Made by a program: the position numbers and the translations under genes
In this document: piece after piece, positions 1 to 7,643 of the stretch
How the letters are laid out: the number at the start of each line of letters is the position of its first letter
How positions within the stretch are numbered: the stretch's first letter is position 1
DNA from: Syntrophomonas sp.
Lineage (GTDB): Bacteria > Bacillota > Syntrophomonadia > Syntrophomonadales > Syntrophomonadaceae
Assembly (NCBI GenBank): GCA_016841245.1
Contig: JAENZN010000015.1
Coordinates: 1-61,935 of the forward strand
Length of the DNA stretch: 61,935 nt
Direction of reading: 5' to 3'
The notes under the pieces: model-generated
Database searches by the model: none
Told to the model about the DNA's origin: nothing
The model's input: the letters and a program-made list of their open reading frames with translations, nothing else

Positions 1-248
1 TTGATGGCCACACTCCTAGAAGTATAGACAACATAAGCGGCCAATTTGCAACTTTTCAGGGTTCGAATTAAAGAGATTTTTTCAATTAATTTTAGAAAAG
101 TATCGTTGGTTAAATCCTCCGCCTGATTCGCATCGCGGGCAATATAGTAAACATTCTTCAGCACCAGGCCATAATAATCGTTATATAAATTCAGCATAAA
201 GGTCTTATCATCATCGTTTTCCATGGCGGCAATCGCCATCATAATCAT
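1..248 (-). CDS. ECF-type RNA polymerase sigma factor, N-terminal part (runs off left edge)
   Basis: An open frame read on the minus strand from ATG at 248 to the window edge encodes 82 residues typical of sigma region 2: LYNDYYGLVLKNVYYIARD followed by QAEDLTNDTFLKLIEKI, the helix that contacts core polymerase and the -10 element. There are further in-frame ATGs at 242 and 239. The ATG at 248 is preceded by AAGGATGTGA about 12 bases upstream, so the exact start is open. The C-terminal half (region 4, which recognises -35) lies outside the window. By family knowledge it directs transcription of a small stress or envelope regulon, often with an anti-sigma factor encoded next. Other sigma genes of this class occur at 20.0 and 38.5 kb. 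Confidence 0.8.
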   Translation of the reverse strand, partial: MIMMAIAAMENDDDKTFMLNLYNDYYGLVLKNVYYIARDANQAEDLTNDTFLKLIEKISLIRTLKSCKLAAYVVYTSRSVAI

Positions 249-728
249 GCAAAATCACATCCTTAGTTATGATTATACAAGCATTTCGGCAAGATTTGGT
301 AACAAAAAAGTAAATGTATTCCTAAAATTGTTAAAGTTGTGATTAATAAGGAATTTTTAGCAATAAAGTGTTGCATAAGGTTTTTTAGATTGTCTTTATA
401 TGGTGAAAAGAACTTAGGGGTAATTTGAAAATTTTGAGTGAAAAGTATCCTGAAGTTCTTAACATCACTACAGTTTAGTTACATGTTTCCAGTATCAAGA
501 CCTGCCCTTCAATGATATGATGACAGGCCTTTTAACTTCTAAAAGGGGGGATAAGAATGGCCCCCTATTTTCTCTTTATATAGTAGAGAGCGAAATAGGC
601 AAACCGAAAGAAGGTGGATCACGATAATTCCTGATGTAATGACAATAGGAAATCACTACTTTTTTAACTGGTCTTAATTATTCCTCAAATAAACAAGCCT
701 GGACCCTCGGGGCATAAGAATCACATTA
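249..728. other. intergenic region, no gene seen
   Basis: About 480 AT-rich bases between the sigma factor start and the hairpin behind the first stalk-domain gene. No frame with a plausible start and ribosome binding site was found. It must carry the promoter of the minus-strand sigma gene. An imperfect inverted repeat near 499-532 (AAGACCTGCC against GACAGGCCTT) followed by a few T's could be a weak terminator on the plus strand, but no plus-strand gene precedes it. Confidence 0.4.
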
Positions 729-763
729 GAGAGGGCTTGAGCAGTTACCTGCTCAGCTCTCTC
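729..763 (-). terminator. terminator-like hairpin overlapping the stop codon of the first stalk-domain gene
   Basis: GAGAGGGCTTGAGCAG (729-744) pairs with CTGCTCAGCTCTCTC (749-763) around a tiny loop. The TGA stop codon (755-753) lies inside the stem. No long T tract follows on the minus strand, so it may act as a 3'-end stabiliser rather than an intrinsic terminator. Confidence 0.5.
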
Positions 764-1619
764 CCCTGTACATATGACGAAATGATATTTTTTCAACTTT
801 AAATTGCGTATCTTTAAAAGAATAGTCAATTTCAATATACCCTATAGATTGCATAGGATTGGCTCTAGCTGGCACATTAGCTTTTAATGTATTTTCTTCT
901 ATATAATAATCTATGACATCATCATAGTAGATTTTCGAGATTGTATCAGGATAACCGCCTGAATACTCTCGGGGAATATTATCTAGGTTTATATTGGCTA
1001 CAACAGCATCATTTATTTTAACTGTGGCTTCTTTTTCAGATATGATCTGTACCTCAACATTGTTCGTAATTATATCCAATGGATTTTCTATTTTATATTC
1101 AACAAAATTTGAGGGATTTACTATATGAATTTCTGTGTAAATAAAACCAGTTCCGCTTCCTTTATCTAATCTAATCGCTAGTTCTTTTTTGTTATCGCCA
1201 GTTAAATCTACATATTGTAACTCAGGCCATTTCCCTAAAACACTACAATTTTCCCAATCAAAAAGCTTATTGACTCCATTAATACCTAATATCAAACCTT
1301 TAAAGGAGCCTTCATCTTCATTAAAAGAATATAAATAAATATTTTCTTCCGGGATGGAAGCAATTCGTTTGATGTTGCTATCAATATTAATCGTTTGTTT
1401 TTTTTCGTCCCAATTCACTTCTGCGCCTAGAGCTTCTGAAACAACTCTGACGGGCACATAGACACGGTCATTAATGATTGTAGGATCTGAGTCGCTGTGA
1501 ATGGATTCGTCATTTACATAAATTGTAATTTTCTGCATAGCGTTACTTTCAAAAGTTATAAAGCTAAGACAAATTATTAATGAAAGTGATACGGAAATTA
1601 TGAACTTTTTCTTATCCAA
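753..1619 (-). CDS. secreted stalk-domain (copper amine oxidase N-terminal-like) protein, copy 1
   Basis: A 288-residue exported protein. Residues 1-27 are a Lys-rich start, a hydrophobic stretch and an ESNA cleavage-like site, which is a signal peptide. Residues about 30-80 (YVNDESIH, NDRVYVPVRVVSEALGAEV, INIDSNIK) match the stalk/copper-amine-oxidase N-terminal domain of Gram-positive secreted proteins. The remainder is rich in beta strands and includes DLTGDNKKELAIRLDKGSGTG, which resembles an FG-GAP/VCBS-like calcium-binding repeat. No catalytic motif is visible. It is the downstream member of a tandem duplication with the gene at 1893-2768: the first 20 residues are almost identical and the upstream DNA is also copied. 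The ribosome binding site is a good AGGAGG just upstream. Cell-surface location is inferred; the ligand is unknown. Confidence 0.75.
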   Translation of the reverse strand: MDKKKFIISVSLSLIICLSFITFESNAMQKITIYVNDESIHSDSDPTIINDRVYVPVRVVSEALGAEVNWDEKKQTINIDSNIKRIASIPEENIYLYSFNEDEGSFKGLILGINGVNKLFDWENCSVLGKWPELQYVDLTGDNKKELAIRLDKGSGTGFIYTEIHIVNPSNFVEYKIENPLDIITNNVEVQIISEKEATVKINDAVVANINLDNIPREYSGGYPDTISKIYYDDVIDYYIEENTLKANVPARANPMQSIGYIEIDYSFKDTQFKVEKISFRHMYRGES

Positions 1620-1794
1620 GATTTTATACCTCCTTTATCTATATCCCTCTTATTTTAAAATATCCCCGATAGACTGAGTGTTCACCTCCTATTTCTACCT
1701 CATTGACAAGGGTTCAAGCAAGTATTTTTCTTCACATAAAATATTATAGGGAAGCACCGGTTCTATAACGAAGGCTAGCCCTCAACTCTGGTTT

Positions 1795-1826
1795 ACGGGG
1801 CTGTCTCAAAATAGAGACAGCCCCGT
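1795..1826. terminator. perfect 13-bp hairpin between the duplicated stalk genes
   Basis: ACGGGGCTGTCTC (1795-1807) pairs perfectly with GAGACAGCCCCGT (1814-1826) around AAAATA. It lies downstream of the minus-strand gene ending at 1893. The T-rich flank (TTTTGTTATT) is on the plus side, which is the wrong side for terminating that gene. GGGGCTGTCTCAAAA also resembles the terminal repeats of some insertion sequences, so a relic of such an element is an alternative. Confidence 0.5.
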
Positions 1827-1892
1827 TTTGTTATTAGTAAAAATAAGGCTCGTCGAGAAGTCTCTGTTATACATACCCGTTTCCTCTTTTCT

Positions 1893-2768
1893 TCAGAAAT
1901 CATTTGGGTATTCCCCAAATGATATTTTATTTGCTTTAAATTCCCCGTCTTGGAAAGCATAGTCAATAGTAATAAATCCAATATACTTTGTGGGACCCAC
2001 TTCAACTCCTATAATAGCTGCTAATCTATTAGTGTTAAAGGGAATATAGTAGTCTAGGGTATTCTCATAATAGATATTTGATATTGTTTTAGGAAATGCT
2101 TCTGCCAAAGGAAGATTGTCCAGGTTTACATCGGTAACAATACCATTTATTTTTACCTTCACTTCTCTACCGGATATGATTTGGGTTTCAACGTTATCTT
2201 TAATGATATCCAGTGGATTTTCCACTTTATATTCCGTAAAGTTTTCCGGGTTGATTATATGAATTGTTTGATGGACAATTCCAGTTCCTCTCCCCCTGCT
2301 TAAGATGATAGCTATTTCTTTCTTCTTATCCCCATTTAAATCCACATAGCTTAATTGAGGTAAATCTACAATCATGGCGATAGTCTCCCAGTCAAAAAGC
2401 TGCTTTTTCCCATTAACGCTCAGGATTAGACCTTGATACATTTCAGCCCGTAATATCTGGTCCTCTTCTTCATTTAAAGCGTACAAGTATATTTTTTCCT
2501 CCGGTATCGAAGCAATAAGCTTGATATCGCTGTCGATACGTACTGCTTGTTTTTCTTCATCCCACTCTGTCTTCGCACCTAACGCCTCGGCCATAAGCCT
2601 GACCGGCACATAGGCGCGATCATCAATGATAACCGGAGAGGCAGCGGTAAATTCTTCACCATTTATATACAACAGGATTTTCTGCATCGCGTTACTCTCA
2701 AACGCAAGAAAGCTGAGGCAAATTATTAATGAAAGTGATACGGAAATTATGAACTTTTTCTTATCCAA
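1893..2768 (-). CDS. secreted stalk-domain (copper amine oxidase N-terminal-like) protein, copy 2
   Basis: A 291-residue exported protein, paralogous to the product of 753-1619 over its whole length. Both share the signal peptide MDKKKFIISVSLSLIICLSF. The stalk domain is at about 30-80 (DDRAYVPVRLMAEALGAKTEW) and the DLNGDKKKEIAIILSRGRGTG segment lies in the middle. About 150 bases upstream of both start codons are also closely similar, with the shared text TTATACCTCC and GTGTTCACCTCC on the plus strand, so the duplication carried promoter and leader. Copy 2 is upstream in transcription order. An alternative, independent transcription of the two copies, is likely because the upstream regions are both kept. 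The function beyond surface exposure is not known. Confidence 0.75.
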   Translation of the reverse strand: MDKKKFIISVSLSLIICLSFLAFESNAMQKILLYINGEEFTAASPVIIDDRAYVPVRLMAEALGAKTEWDEEKQAVRIDSDIKLIASIPEEKIYLYALNEEEDQILRAEMYQGLILSVNGKKQLFDWETIAMIVDLPQLSYVDLNGDKKKEIAIILSRGRGTGIVHQTIHIINPENFTEYKVENPLDIIKDNVETQIISGREVKVKINGIVTDVNLDNLPLAEAFPKTISNIYYENTLDYYIPFNTNRLAAIIGVEVGPTKYIGFITIDYAFQDGEFKANKISFGEYPNDF

Positions 2769-2924
2769 GATTTTATACCTCCTTTATCTATATCCCTCTT
2801 ATTTTAAAATATACCCGATAGCCTAAGTGTTCACCTCCTATTTCTGCCGCATTTACAAGGGTGCAAAAAAAGTATTTTCCTTCACAATTGATATGATAGC
2901 AATCCAATTCAATATATTACCGTG

Positions 2925-3050
2925 TCAGAATATAACGATTACTCCTTGTGCCCCTGAGTTTTCTGTCCCATCAGCCGCGTAAGCATAAACGGTGGAGAAA
3001 CTGGCCATTAGGACAAGAAGACAAATGCAGATAAATATTTTCGTAAACAA
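2925..3050 (-). CDS. 41-residue secreted peptide, TTG start
   Basis: Read on the minus strand, a perfect AGGAGGT (3060-3054) precedes TTG at 3050, then 41 codons to TGA at 2925. The product is a hydrophobic leader (MFTKIFICICLLVLMASFST) ending in VYAYAA, a signal-peptidase-like site, followed by only about 16 residues: DGTENSGAQGVIVIF. That is the layout of a secreted small peptide, or of the relic of a longer exported protein truncated after its leader. It sits upstream of the two stalk genes in the same direction. No family was recognised. The signal peptide and ribosome binding site are seen directly; the role is unknown. Confidence 0.5.
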   Translation of the reverse strand: MFTKIFICICLLVLMASFSTVYAYAADGTENSGAQGVIVIF

Positions 3051-3138
3051 AATACCTCCTTAAAATATCTTTCAATAAGAAAGACAACCAAAGGCGGCTT
3101 TCTGCAACATATTTTCTGTTTTTTGGTATATTTTTTTA

Positions 3139-3318
3139 GCTAATCTTTTAACTCCAGATCAAGTAGCCGAATATCTTCAAGTTCACCCTGAAGTCGTTAG
3201 ACGGTGGCTGAGAGAAGGATTACCGGGGTTTAATGTTAGACGTGAGTGGAGAATAGACGAAAAGGACCTGAAAGCCTACATTGAAGCAGCAAAAAAAAAT
3301 GATAAACCTACACATTAA
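3139..3318 (+). pseudogene. excisionase/MerR-like helix-turn-helix fragment without a start codon
   Basis: An open plus-strand frame reads LLTPDQVAEYLQVHPEVVRRW then LREGLPGFNVRREWRIDEKDLKAYIEA and ends in TAA. This is the compact winged HTH_17 fold of excisionases and BldC-like proteins, where the usual beginning is MLTPEEVAEYL. Here the codons before LTPDQ are CTT/AAT/GCT, with no ATG, GTG or TTG back to the preceding in-frame TAA and no ribosome binding site. It is therefore probably a decayed gene or the tail of a lost longer one. An N-terminal head of the same type is fused to a Uma2 nuclease at 47369-48121. Confidence 0.55.
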
Positions 3319-3377
3319 AATCAATACCAGCAGTGGAAATTCAAGTATATTGACGTATAATAATCATCGTGTTACCA

Positions 3378-3470
3378 TATAATTACATAAAGGAGCTGCC
3401 GCTTTGGGAATGGCGGTAGGTCCGAGTTCGACCTTAGACCGCCTTGTATAAAAAGGCGGTCGTTGTTATT
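3378..3470 (+). ncRNA. candidate antisense/antitoxin RNA convergent with the holin-like toxin gene
   Basis: A consensus -10 box TATAAT (3378-3383) precedes a short segment beginning GGAGCTGCCGC and ending in a strong intrinsic terminator: GACCGCCTT (3437-3445), a 7-base loop, AAGGCGGTC (3453-3461), then a T-rich run. No protein is encoded. The RNA would converge on, and overlap the end of, the minus-strand toxin gene. The toxin transcript leader on the other strand begins with the related GGAGCTGTCGC behind its own TATAAT (minus strand, 3606-3601). This mirror layout is typical of type I toxin-antitoxin loci. Transcription itself is inferred. Confidence 0.5.
3437..3461. terminator. intrinsic terminator of the candidate antitoxin RNA
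   Basis: A perfect 9-bp stem, GACCGCCTT and AAGGCGGTC, with loop GTATAAA, is followed on the plus strand by GTTGTTATTTTC. On the minus strand it also lies directly behind the toxin stop codon and could end that transcript too. Confidence 0.75.
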
Positions 3471-3546
3471 TTCTGAGCATAATACACAGAGAAATAACCC
3501 CTATAATTACCAAACAGAATTGCAGTAACTCGCTATATGTAATCAT
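3466..3546 (-). CDS. putative holin-like toxin (Hol_Tox type), type I toxin
   Basis: A 26-codon minus-strand gene: MITYSELLQFCLVIIGVISL then CIMLRK. It is a single hydrophobic helix with a short polar N-terminus and basic tail, which is the pattern of the small holin-like membrane toxins (MxTYxELxQFCLxII) common in Firmicutes. The ribosome binding site AAGGGGGGTG lies about 8 bases upstream of the ATG at 3546. A second in-frame ATG at 3552 would add Met-Pro but is too close to that site. The stop is followed by the terminator at 3437-3461. Family knowledge indicates membrane damage on overexpression, held off by an RNA antitoxin; the candidate is the plus-strand RNA here. The gene is too short for ordinary gene calling. 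Confidence 0.7.
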   Translation of the reverse strand: MITYSELLQFCLVIIGVISLCIMLRK

Positions 3547-3791
3547 AGGCATCACCCCCCTTATGGAGAAGTGACCAACCGCCTAGCGACAGCTCCAAGT
3601 ATTATATTACCATATTTTACCTTATAAGTGGTTTTTAAGTGACTAAGTCATATCGAATAGTGAAGGTTTGGAATATATTGATTAGAGAGATGAAGGTAAT
3701 ATCAGCTGGCGCAATGTATAGCGGATAACATGAGAGCTGATTCAGTAATCAAAAGTTCAGGCGATAAGGCGCTGGAGATAAATTAACCTCC

Positions 3792-4058
3792 TTAACCGCC
3801 TAGAATAGCTGTAAACATAATTTTAATCCCGTCACCAAAACCTTTCTTGTACATTAAATCACCATGAACACCCTCTTCAGCATTAATCAGCTTCTCCAAG
3901 TCCAGGAACACTTTTCCCTGTTCAGCATCCAAGAACTCTTGAAAAGCTGCCTGTTTCTGCTGCCTTTGTCGTTTTATCTCTTGGTACTCTCCATCCTGGG
4001 GCTCCATAAATGTACGATCTGCTAAAAACTTATCAAACGCCCTGATAAAATCATTCAC
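3792..4058 (-). CDS. small hypothetical protein, 88 residues
   Basis: I do not recognise the family with certainty. The start was chosen at GTG 4058 because GAGGGGG lies 8 bases upstream; an earlier GTG (4076) would place that site inside the gene. The product is soluble and rich in Gln, Glu and Lys (EIKRQRQQKQAAFQEFL), with a likely long helix in the middle and a C-terminal YKKGFGDGIKIMFTAI segment. The small DUF6809-like proteins found around phage and mobile regions have this general look, but that is a weak resemblance. It is a single gene, convergent with nothing nearby, next to the toxin and Cro-type regulator of the accessory island. Confidence 0.5.
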   Translation of the reverse strand: MNDFIRAFDKFLADRTFMEPQDGEYQEIKRQRQQKQAAFQEFLDAEQGKVFLDLEKLINAEEGVHGDLMYKKGFGDGIKIMFTAILGG

Positions 4059-4193
4059 AGCAATTCCCCCTCTCACTCAATATCCCTATATAAACATAAT
4101 AAAGCGACTATAATTTCTCAGTAAGTAGGAAAATAATTTCCCTAATACTATAGATAATTGCTAATAAAACTGTCATTTTGTTATTATAATTAT

Positions 4194-4230
4194 CATAATG
4201 CTTGCCAATATTCTTGTCAATAGCATTATG
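4194..4230. promoter_or_regulatory. inverted repeat upstream of Cro-type regulator, candidate operator
   Basis: CATAATGCT (4194-4202) and AGCATTATG (4222-4230) are perfect inverted arms 19 bases apart in the AT-rich region just upstream of the HTH gene at 4335. A dyad of this spacing is typical of an autoregulatory operator bound by a small XRE repressor. Confidence 0.4.
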
Positions 4231-4334
4231 ATATTTGTATTTGCAATATGATAATTAAATGTATAAAATGCTAATAAAGGCGGTAAGCAATCTAGATTAC
4301 GTCTAAAAAGCCACAAGTGACAGGAGGTTTAAAA

Positions 4335-4550
4335 GTGATTGTATGTAGGCTGGCACAAATTATGGCTGCGAAAAAAGATAGGAACATTTCGGACGTAGCA
4401 AGGAGGACAGGGTTAAATAGAGCTACAATTAAAAGTCTGTTTGATGATGATTTCAGGAAAATAGATAGAAATGCTTTAGATGCTTTATGCAAGGAATATT
4501 CTATTACACCCGGAGATCTGCTGGAATATGTATCGGAAGACGAAAAATAA
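4335..4550 (+). CDS. small Cro/C1 (XRE)-type helix-turn-helix regulator
   Basis: A 71-residue single-domain DNA-binding protein. The HTH spans about residues 17-50 (NISDVARRTGLNRATIKSL), followed by DALCKEYSITPGDLLEYV, which is the YozG/YdcN-like form of the XRE fold. The start is GTG at 4335, 7 bases behind AGGAGG; an upstream GTG at 4317 would put the binding site inside the reading frame. It stands alone, with a dyad (4194-4230) upstream, so it probably represses itself. Such stand-alone regulators are common markers of mobile or defence regions. Confidence 0.8.
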   Translation: MIVCRLAQIMAAKKDRNISDVARRTGLNRATIKSLFDDDFRKIDRNALDALCKEYSITPGDLLEYVSEDEK

Positions 4551-4594
4551 GAAGTCTAGATTTCTTAGCGATATAAATTAATGGCAGCGAATAT

Positions 4595-4915
4595 CTATTC
4601 AACAACTTCTACCAGGACCATTCTATCATCAAATCCCCCGCGCTCTTCCCTTTTCTTAAACCGCAGGGCCTCAAAATCATCTATCGATAACCCCCTGGCC
4701 TGAACCAGGGCTAAAATAACCTCCTGTATATCTGCCAGTTCCTCCACATCCCCGCTTTGAAGATATTCATCAAGCTCTTCCCCCAGCTTTTTATTAAGAT
4801 AAGCGATATATTCTGCATCATCAACAGCTTTTCTTGTTATCGCTTTCTTGTTTGATTCTTCTATTACCTGGGGTATTAAATCACGGATGAGTTTATTGTA
4901 TTTTATTGATGGCAT
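4595..4915 (-). CDS. MazG-like/PRA-PH-type nucleoside triphosphate pyrophosphohydrolase
   Basis: A 106-residue all-alpha protein of the phosphoribosyl-ATP-pyrophosphohydrolase/MazG superfamily (COG4997-like). The metal-binding signature is visible as EELDE (46-50) followed by EELAD (58-62), the EExxE...ExxD arrangement that holds Mg2+. It begins MPSIKYNKLIRDLIPQVIE, which is characteristic of this subfamily. By family knowledge these enzymes hydrolyse (d)NTPs, often non-canonical ones, to the monophosphate and pyrophosphate, and are frequent in defence and mobile regions. GGGGGG lies just upstream of the ATG. The true substrate cannot be read from sequence. Confidence 0.8.
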   Translation of the reverse strand: MPSIKYNKLIRDLIPQVIEESNKKAITRKAVDDAEYIAYLNKKLGEELDEYLQSGDVEELADIQEVILALVQARGLSIDDFEALRFKKREERGGFDDRMVLVEVVE

Positions 4916-4998
4916 ATTATCCCCCCGGTATGTTTAGTTAAATTATCTATATTGGTTGATCTCTTTTTATTAAAACAGCCTTTTTATCTTAACTAATA

Positions 4999-5673
4999 TC
5001 AAATATCATCCATGTACAGCCTTAAAATACTCTTGAAATAATCTATCCTCTCTGAAGAGCTCATGTTCTCCAGAATTAATTCATTGGGAATGCCGTTATA
5101 CTTCTCAAGAAATACTGCCCATTCGTGTATATTGAACTTATTAACATTACCTGATTTATCCCTCATATATTCGTAGGCAGGCCGGTTAAACCAGAGGATT
5201 TCATCCTTATTTGAAAACCCATACAAACAGCCTTCAGCATCTTCATAAAGTGCACCAAATACATTTGTCTTGCATTTAGACTTTGCTTCAACAATCACTC
5301 CATACTGAATACGAGCAGGAACTTCGCTGAAATTATAAACCTGGTACAAACTGTTTTTAACTACACACTCATTTATGACTCTTTCAATCTCTGCAATTTT
5401 ATTACTCTGCTTGGTCTGCTTTAATTTGTGTTTCCAAACTAATCCCCAATATGCGAATGAAAAAGATTCAAAAATATCCTGGTAAGACAACCGCAGCTCA
5501 TTATCTACGCGGTTGAGGTTTTTTAGAAGTGAATAAACCAGTGCAAATTTGTAGGTGGTATCTTTGCGGGACCCAGAAGAAAAGATATTATCAAAATAAC
5601 TTTGAACATCTTCCCGGGATATCTCCCGGTCTCTTATCTCTCCCTCAGTTAAACAATAACCTGCCACATACAC
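4999..5673 (-). CDS. uncharacterised 224-residue protein, possibly HNH-endonuclease N-terminal region
   Basis: Family not firmly recognised. The N-terminal half (YKFALVYSLLKNLNRVD, SYQDIFESFSFAYWGLVWKH) and the later stretch FGALYEDAEGCLYGFSNKDE with HEWAVFLEKYNG recall the region that precedes the HNH domain in a group of restriction-like HNH proteins. Here the protein ends (FKSILRLYMDDI) about where that nuclease domain would begin, and no CxxC or HNH motif is present. It may be a truncated nuclease or a stand-alone recognition domain. The start is ATG 5673 behind AAGGGGATG. It sits in the accessory island next to the MazG-like gene. Confidence 0.5.
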   Translation of the reverse strand: MYVAGYCLTEGEIRDREISREDVQSYFDNIFSSGSRKDTTYKFALVYSLLKNLNRVDNELRLSYQDIFESFSFAYWGLVWKHKLKQTKQSNKIAEIERVINECVVKNSLYQVYNFSEVPARIQYGVIVEAKSKCKTNVFGALYEDAEGCLYGFSNKDEILWFNRPAYEYMRDKSGNVNKFNIHEWAVFLEKYNGIPNELILENMSSSERIDYFKSILRLYMDDI

Positions 5674-6040
5674 ATCCCCTTATAAACGGAATAAATATTT
5701 CTATTGTAATCCATTTATTCGAGAAAAAATGACGTGTTTCCTGCAGAAGATGCCCTCATTTTATAACTAACCTTACAGTGAAGTATTAACTGTAGAGAGG
5801 ATTACCTGGATTTATTACAAATACATTATTCATTCAGCCCTGGGCTATCTGAACCCCGGCTGAATATTATAAGGATAGTATTACACAATCTGCTGCCAAA
5901 TCGTGTTGACAAAACGGGATGTAGTACATGACGAGTCCTCAAGTTTCATTTAAGTTAACAGAACGGAATAAATAGTTAGGATTAAAAAGATGTAGGGTTA
6001 ATAGTTTCTCCCTTATTTAATAACAAATAGCAACATCACC
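5674..6040. other. intergenic region, no gene seen
   Basis: About 370 bases without a supported frame. An inverted repeat near 5837-5866 (ATTCAGCC against GGCTGAAT) can form a hairpin, but it lacks a T tract and lies upstream of the minus-strand gene ending at 4999. The region probably holds the promoter for that gene. Confidence 0.35.
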
Positions 6041-6322
6041 AGACAGATCAATCATCGGGATAGGCAAGTTAAGGATATTATTGAAGATGATTTAACTTCG
6101 CTCTGGAACCGATGCTCATCTGGAGCTGGAATTGATAAAGAAACCTTTATGGTATATTTCGAGGGGTTAAATAGAGGAAACGCTTTAATATTTGAAAAAA
6201 TAATTCCATTTGCTAAACCGATAACTCCTAAAGACATATTTGTTCACTTTGCTCCACCGCAGAGTTACTATTTAAATAGTTTAAGGGGAAGTGTTTTAGG
6301 GGATTTTCTTCTGAATTCGTAG
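6041..6322 (+). pseudogene. C-terminal fragment of an unknown protein, no start
   Basis: An open plus-strand frame from a TAG at 6002 to TAG at 6320 has no good start or ribosome binding site but a protein-like sequence: RDRQVKDIIEDDLTSLWNRC, then ETFMVYFEGLNRGNALIFEK, IPFAKPITPKDIF and APPQSYYLNSL. The pattern of a beta-rich domain ending in PPQS looks like the end of a PUA/ASCH-like fold protein, but I cannot name it. It converges on the damaged GNAT gene at 6400-7278 and is best read as a relic of a formerly larger locus. Confidence 0.4.
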
Positions 6323-6399
6323 ACTTTTTCTCCCTGAATTATTTTTTGGCATACTGGGGTTTAATAGATATTAATGCAAAGTTCTCTTATATTACCTCG

Positions 6400-7278
6400 C
6401 TATGCTTCCAGTTGATTAAAGGCTTCATCAGATAAGTTTTGAATTTGTTGTGGTGCACCTTTTAATCCTAGCTGTTTCCAAGTTTTAAAATGCTTTAAAT
6501 GTTCAATTTCTCTAAAAAGAATTACTAATCCTCCGGCTTTATAAAGTTTATTTATTTCTGCTGCTGAATAGATAGTTCTTTTACCGACTAAGGAAATAAT
6601 TTGCTCCGGGTTTCTTGCTCCTTGTGAACGATAGAAAACTAGTAATTCCCCACGTTTTAGTGTTTTAATATTTGCACGACTTATATATGCTTGTTTTATT
6701 GCATTACCAGCTGGAGTTCTGAAAGACCACAGTGATGGATTTTGTTTTTCCTCAATATCGGGGAATAACAATTTGTGGTATTTGGGCCTGATTGGCAGAA
6801 TATATTTGGAGACTATTCCTTCATAGTTTGGATAATAATCTACGTTAAATTGAAAAGGATCTAGCACCCCATCACCGATAGGTTTAAAATCCTTATACAA
6901 AATAATTTCTTTGTGGGTACCAACAAGTTCAATTTCTGGGCCCCTTATTTTGGATCCAAAATCACTGCAGAAGTCTACCAAAAATTCTTTTTGGGGAATA
7001 GTAGTTAAATATGTTCCATAAAAATCATTATTATAACAATAATGAAAAGCAGTTTTTAATAATAACTCACCAATACGGACTCCCCGACTGTTATCCTCTA
7101 CTTTAAATGTGCATAGCTTCAATACCTTACCGTCACAAAGTTTTTCTTCTAATCCGGATTCCTCTTTGTATATACATAAACCTTGAATGTTGTTATGGTT
7201 TCTTACAATCCATGCTTTGCGGCCTTCCTTAGATTTTGTTTTGAACCAAATATCAAATCCGGGATAATCTATCCTCAA
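6400..7278 (-). CDS. GNAT acetyltransferase fused to a C-terminal PUA/EVE-like domain, probably 5'-truncated
   Basis: The annotated 292 residues start at a TTG (7278) without a ribosome binding site. The frame stays open further upstream to TGA 7353-7351, adding KDLPVIVENLPLYNINLTDP and IFDSL before MRIDYPGFDIWFK. Beyond that stop the same frame again looks coding (PLFQRPKLKAYARRFIAGSS). Residues 15-135 are a GNAT fold with the acetyl-CoA loop as SRGVRIGELLLKTAF. Residues about 185-290 (NAIKQAYISRANIKTLKRGE, LVFYRSQG, ISLVGKRTI) look like a PUA/EVE-type RNA- or modified-base-binding domain. The layout matches the back part of PIN-GNAT-EVE toxin-like proteins, so this may be a broken member that lost its PIN nuclease. 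Activity is uncertain. Confidence 0.5.
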   Translation of the reverse strand: MRIDYPGFDIWFKTKSKEGRKAWIVRNHNNIQGLCIYKEESGLEEKLCDGKVLKLCTFKVEDNSRGVRIGELLLKTAFHYCYNNDFYGTYLTTIPQKEFLVDFCSDFGSKIRGPEIELVGTHKEIILYKDFKPIGDGVLDPFQFNVDYYPNYEGIVSKYILPIRPKYHKLLFPDIEEKQNPSLWSFRTPAGNAIKQAYISRANIKTLKRGELLVFYRSQGARNPEQIISLVGKRTIYSAAEINKLYKAGGLVILFREIEHLKHFKTWKQLGLKGAPQQIQNLSDEAFNQLEA

Positions 7279-7643
7279 AGAATCGAAAATAGGATCAGTA
7301 AGATTAATATTATATAATGGTAAGTTTTCTACAATTACAGGTAAGTCCTTTCAAGACGAGCCAGCTATAAACCTTCTGGCATATGCTTTTAGTTTTGGCC
7401 TTTGAAATAATGGAGAAATATGGAGGACAACTAATTGTATAAATAGAATAACTAAGAAAGTTAAATTCCTTTGGTGGATGGATCATAAATTCATAGAAGG
7501 AATCTGTAGAAAATTTATTAGCTGGATACCAATTAGTAAGCTATTTATTATAAATGGTCCAACCTTTAAATTTAAATAATGCTATTACTATAACATTAGA
7601 TGTAAAGACCTAATTCAATGATTAGAAACGGAAGTAATCAATT

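Noticed and set aside
1635-1700. Short leader peptide (GTG AAC ACT ...) ahead of the stalk genes
   Set aside because: AGGAG abuts the GTG with no spacing, and the second copy has a stop after three codons.
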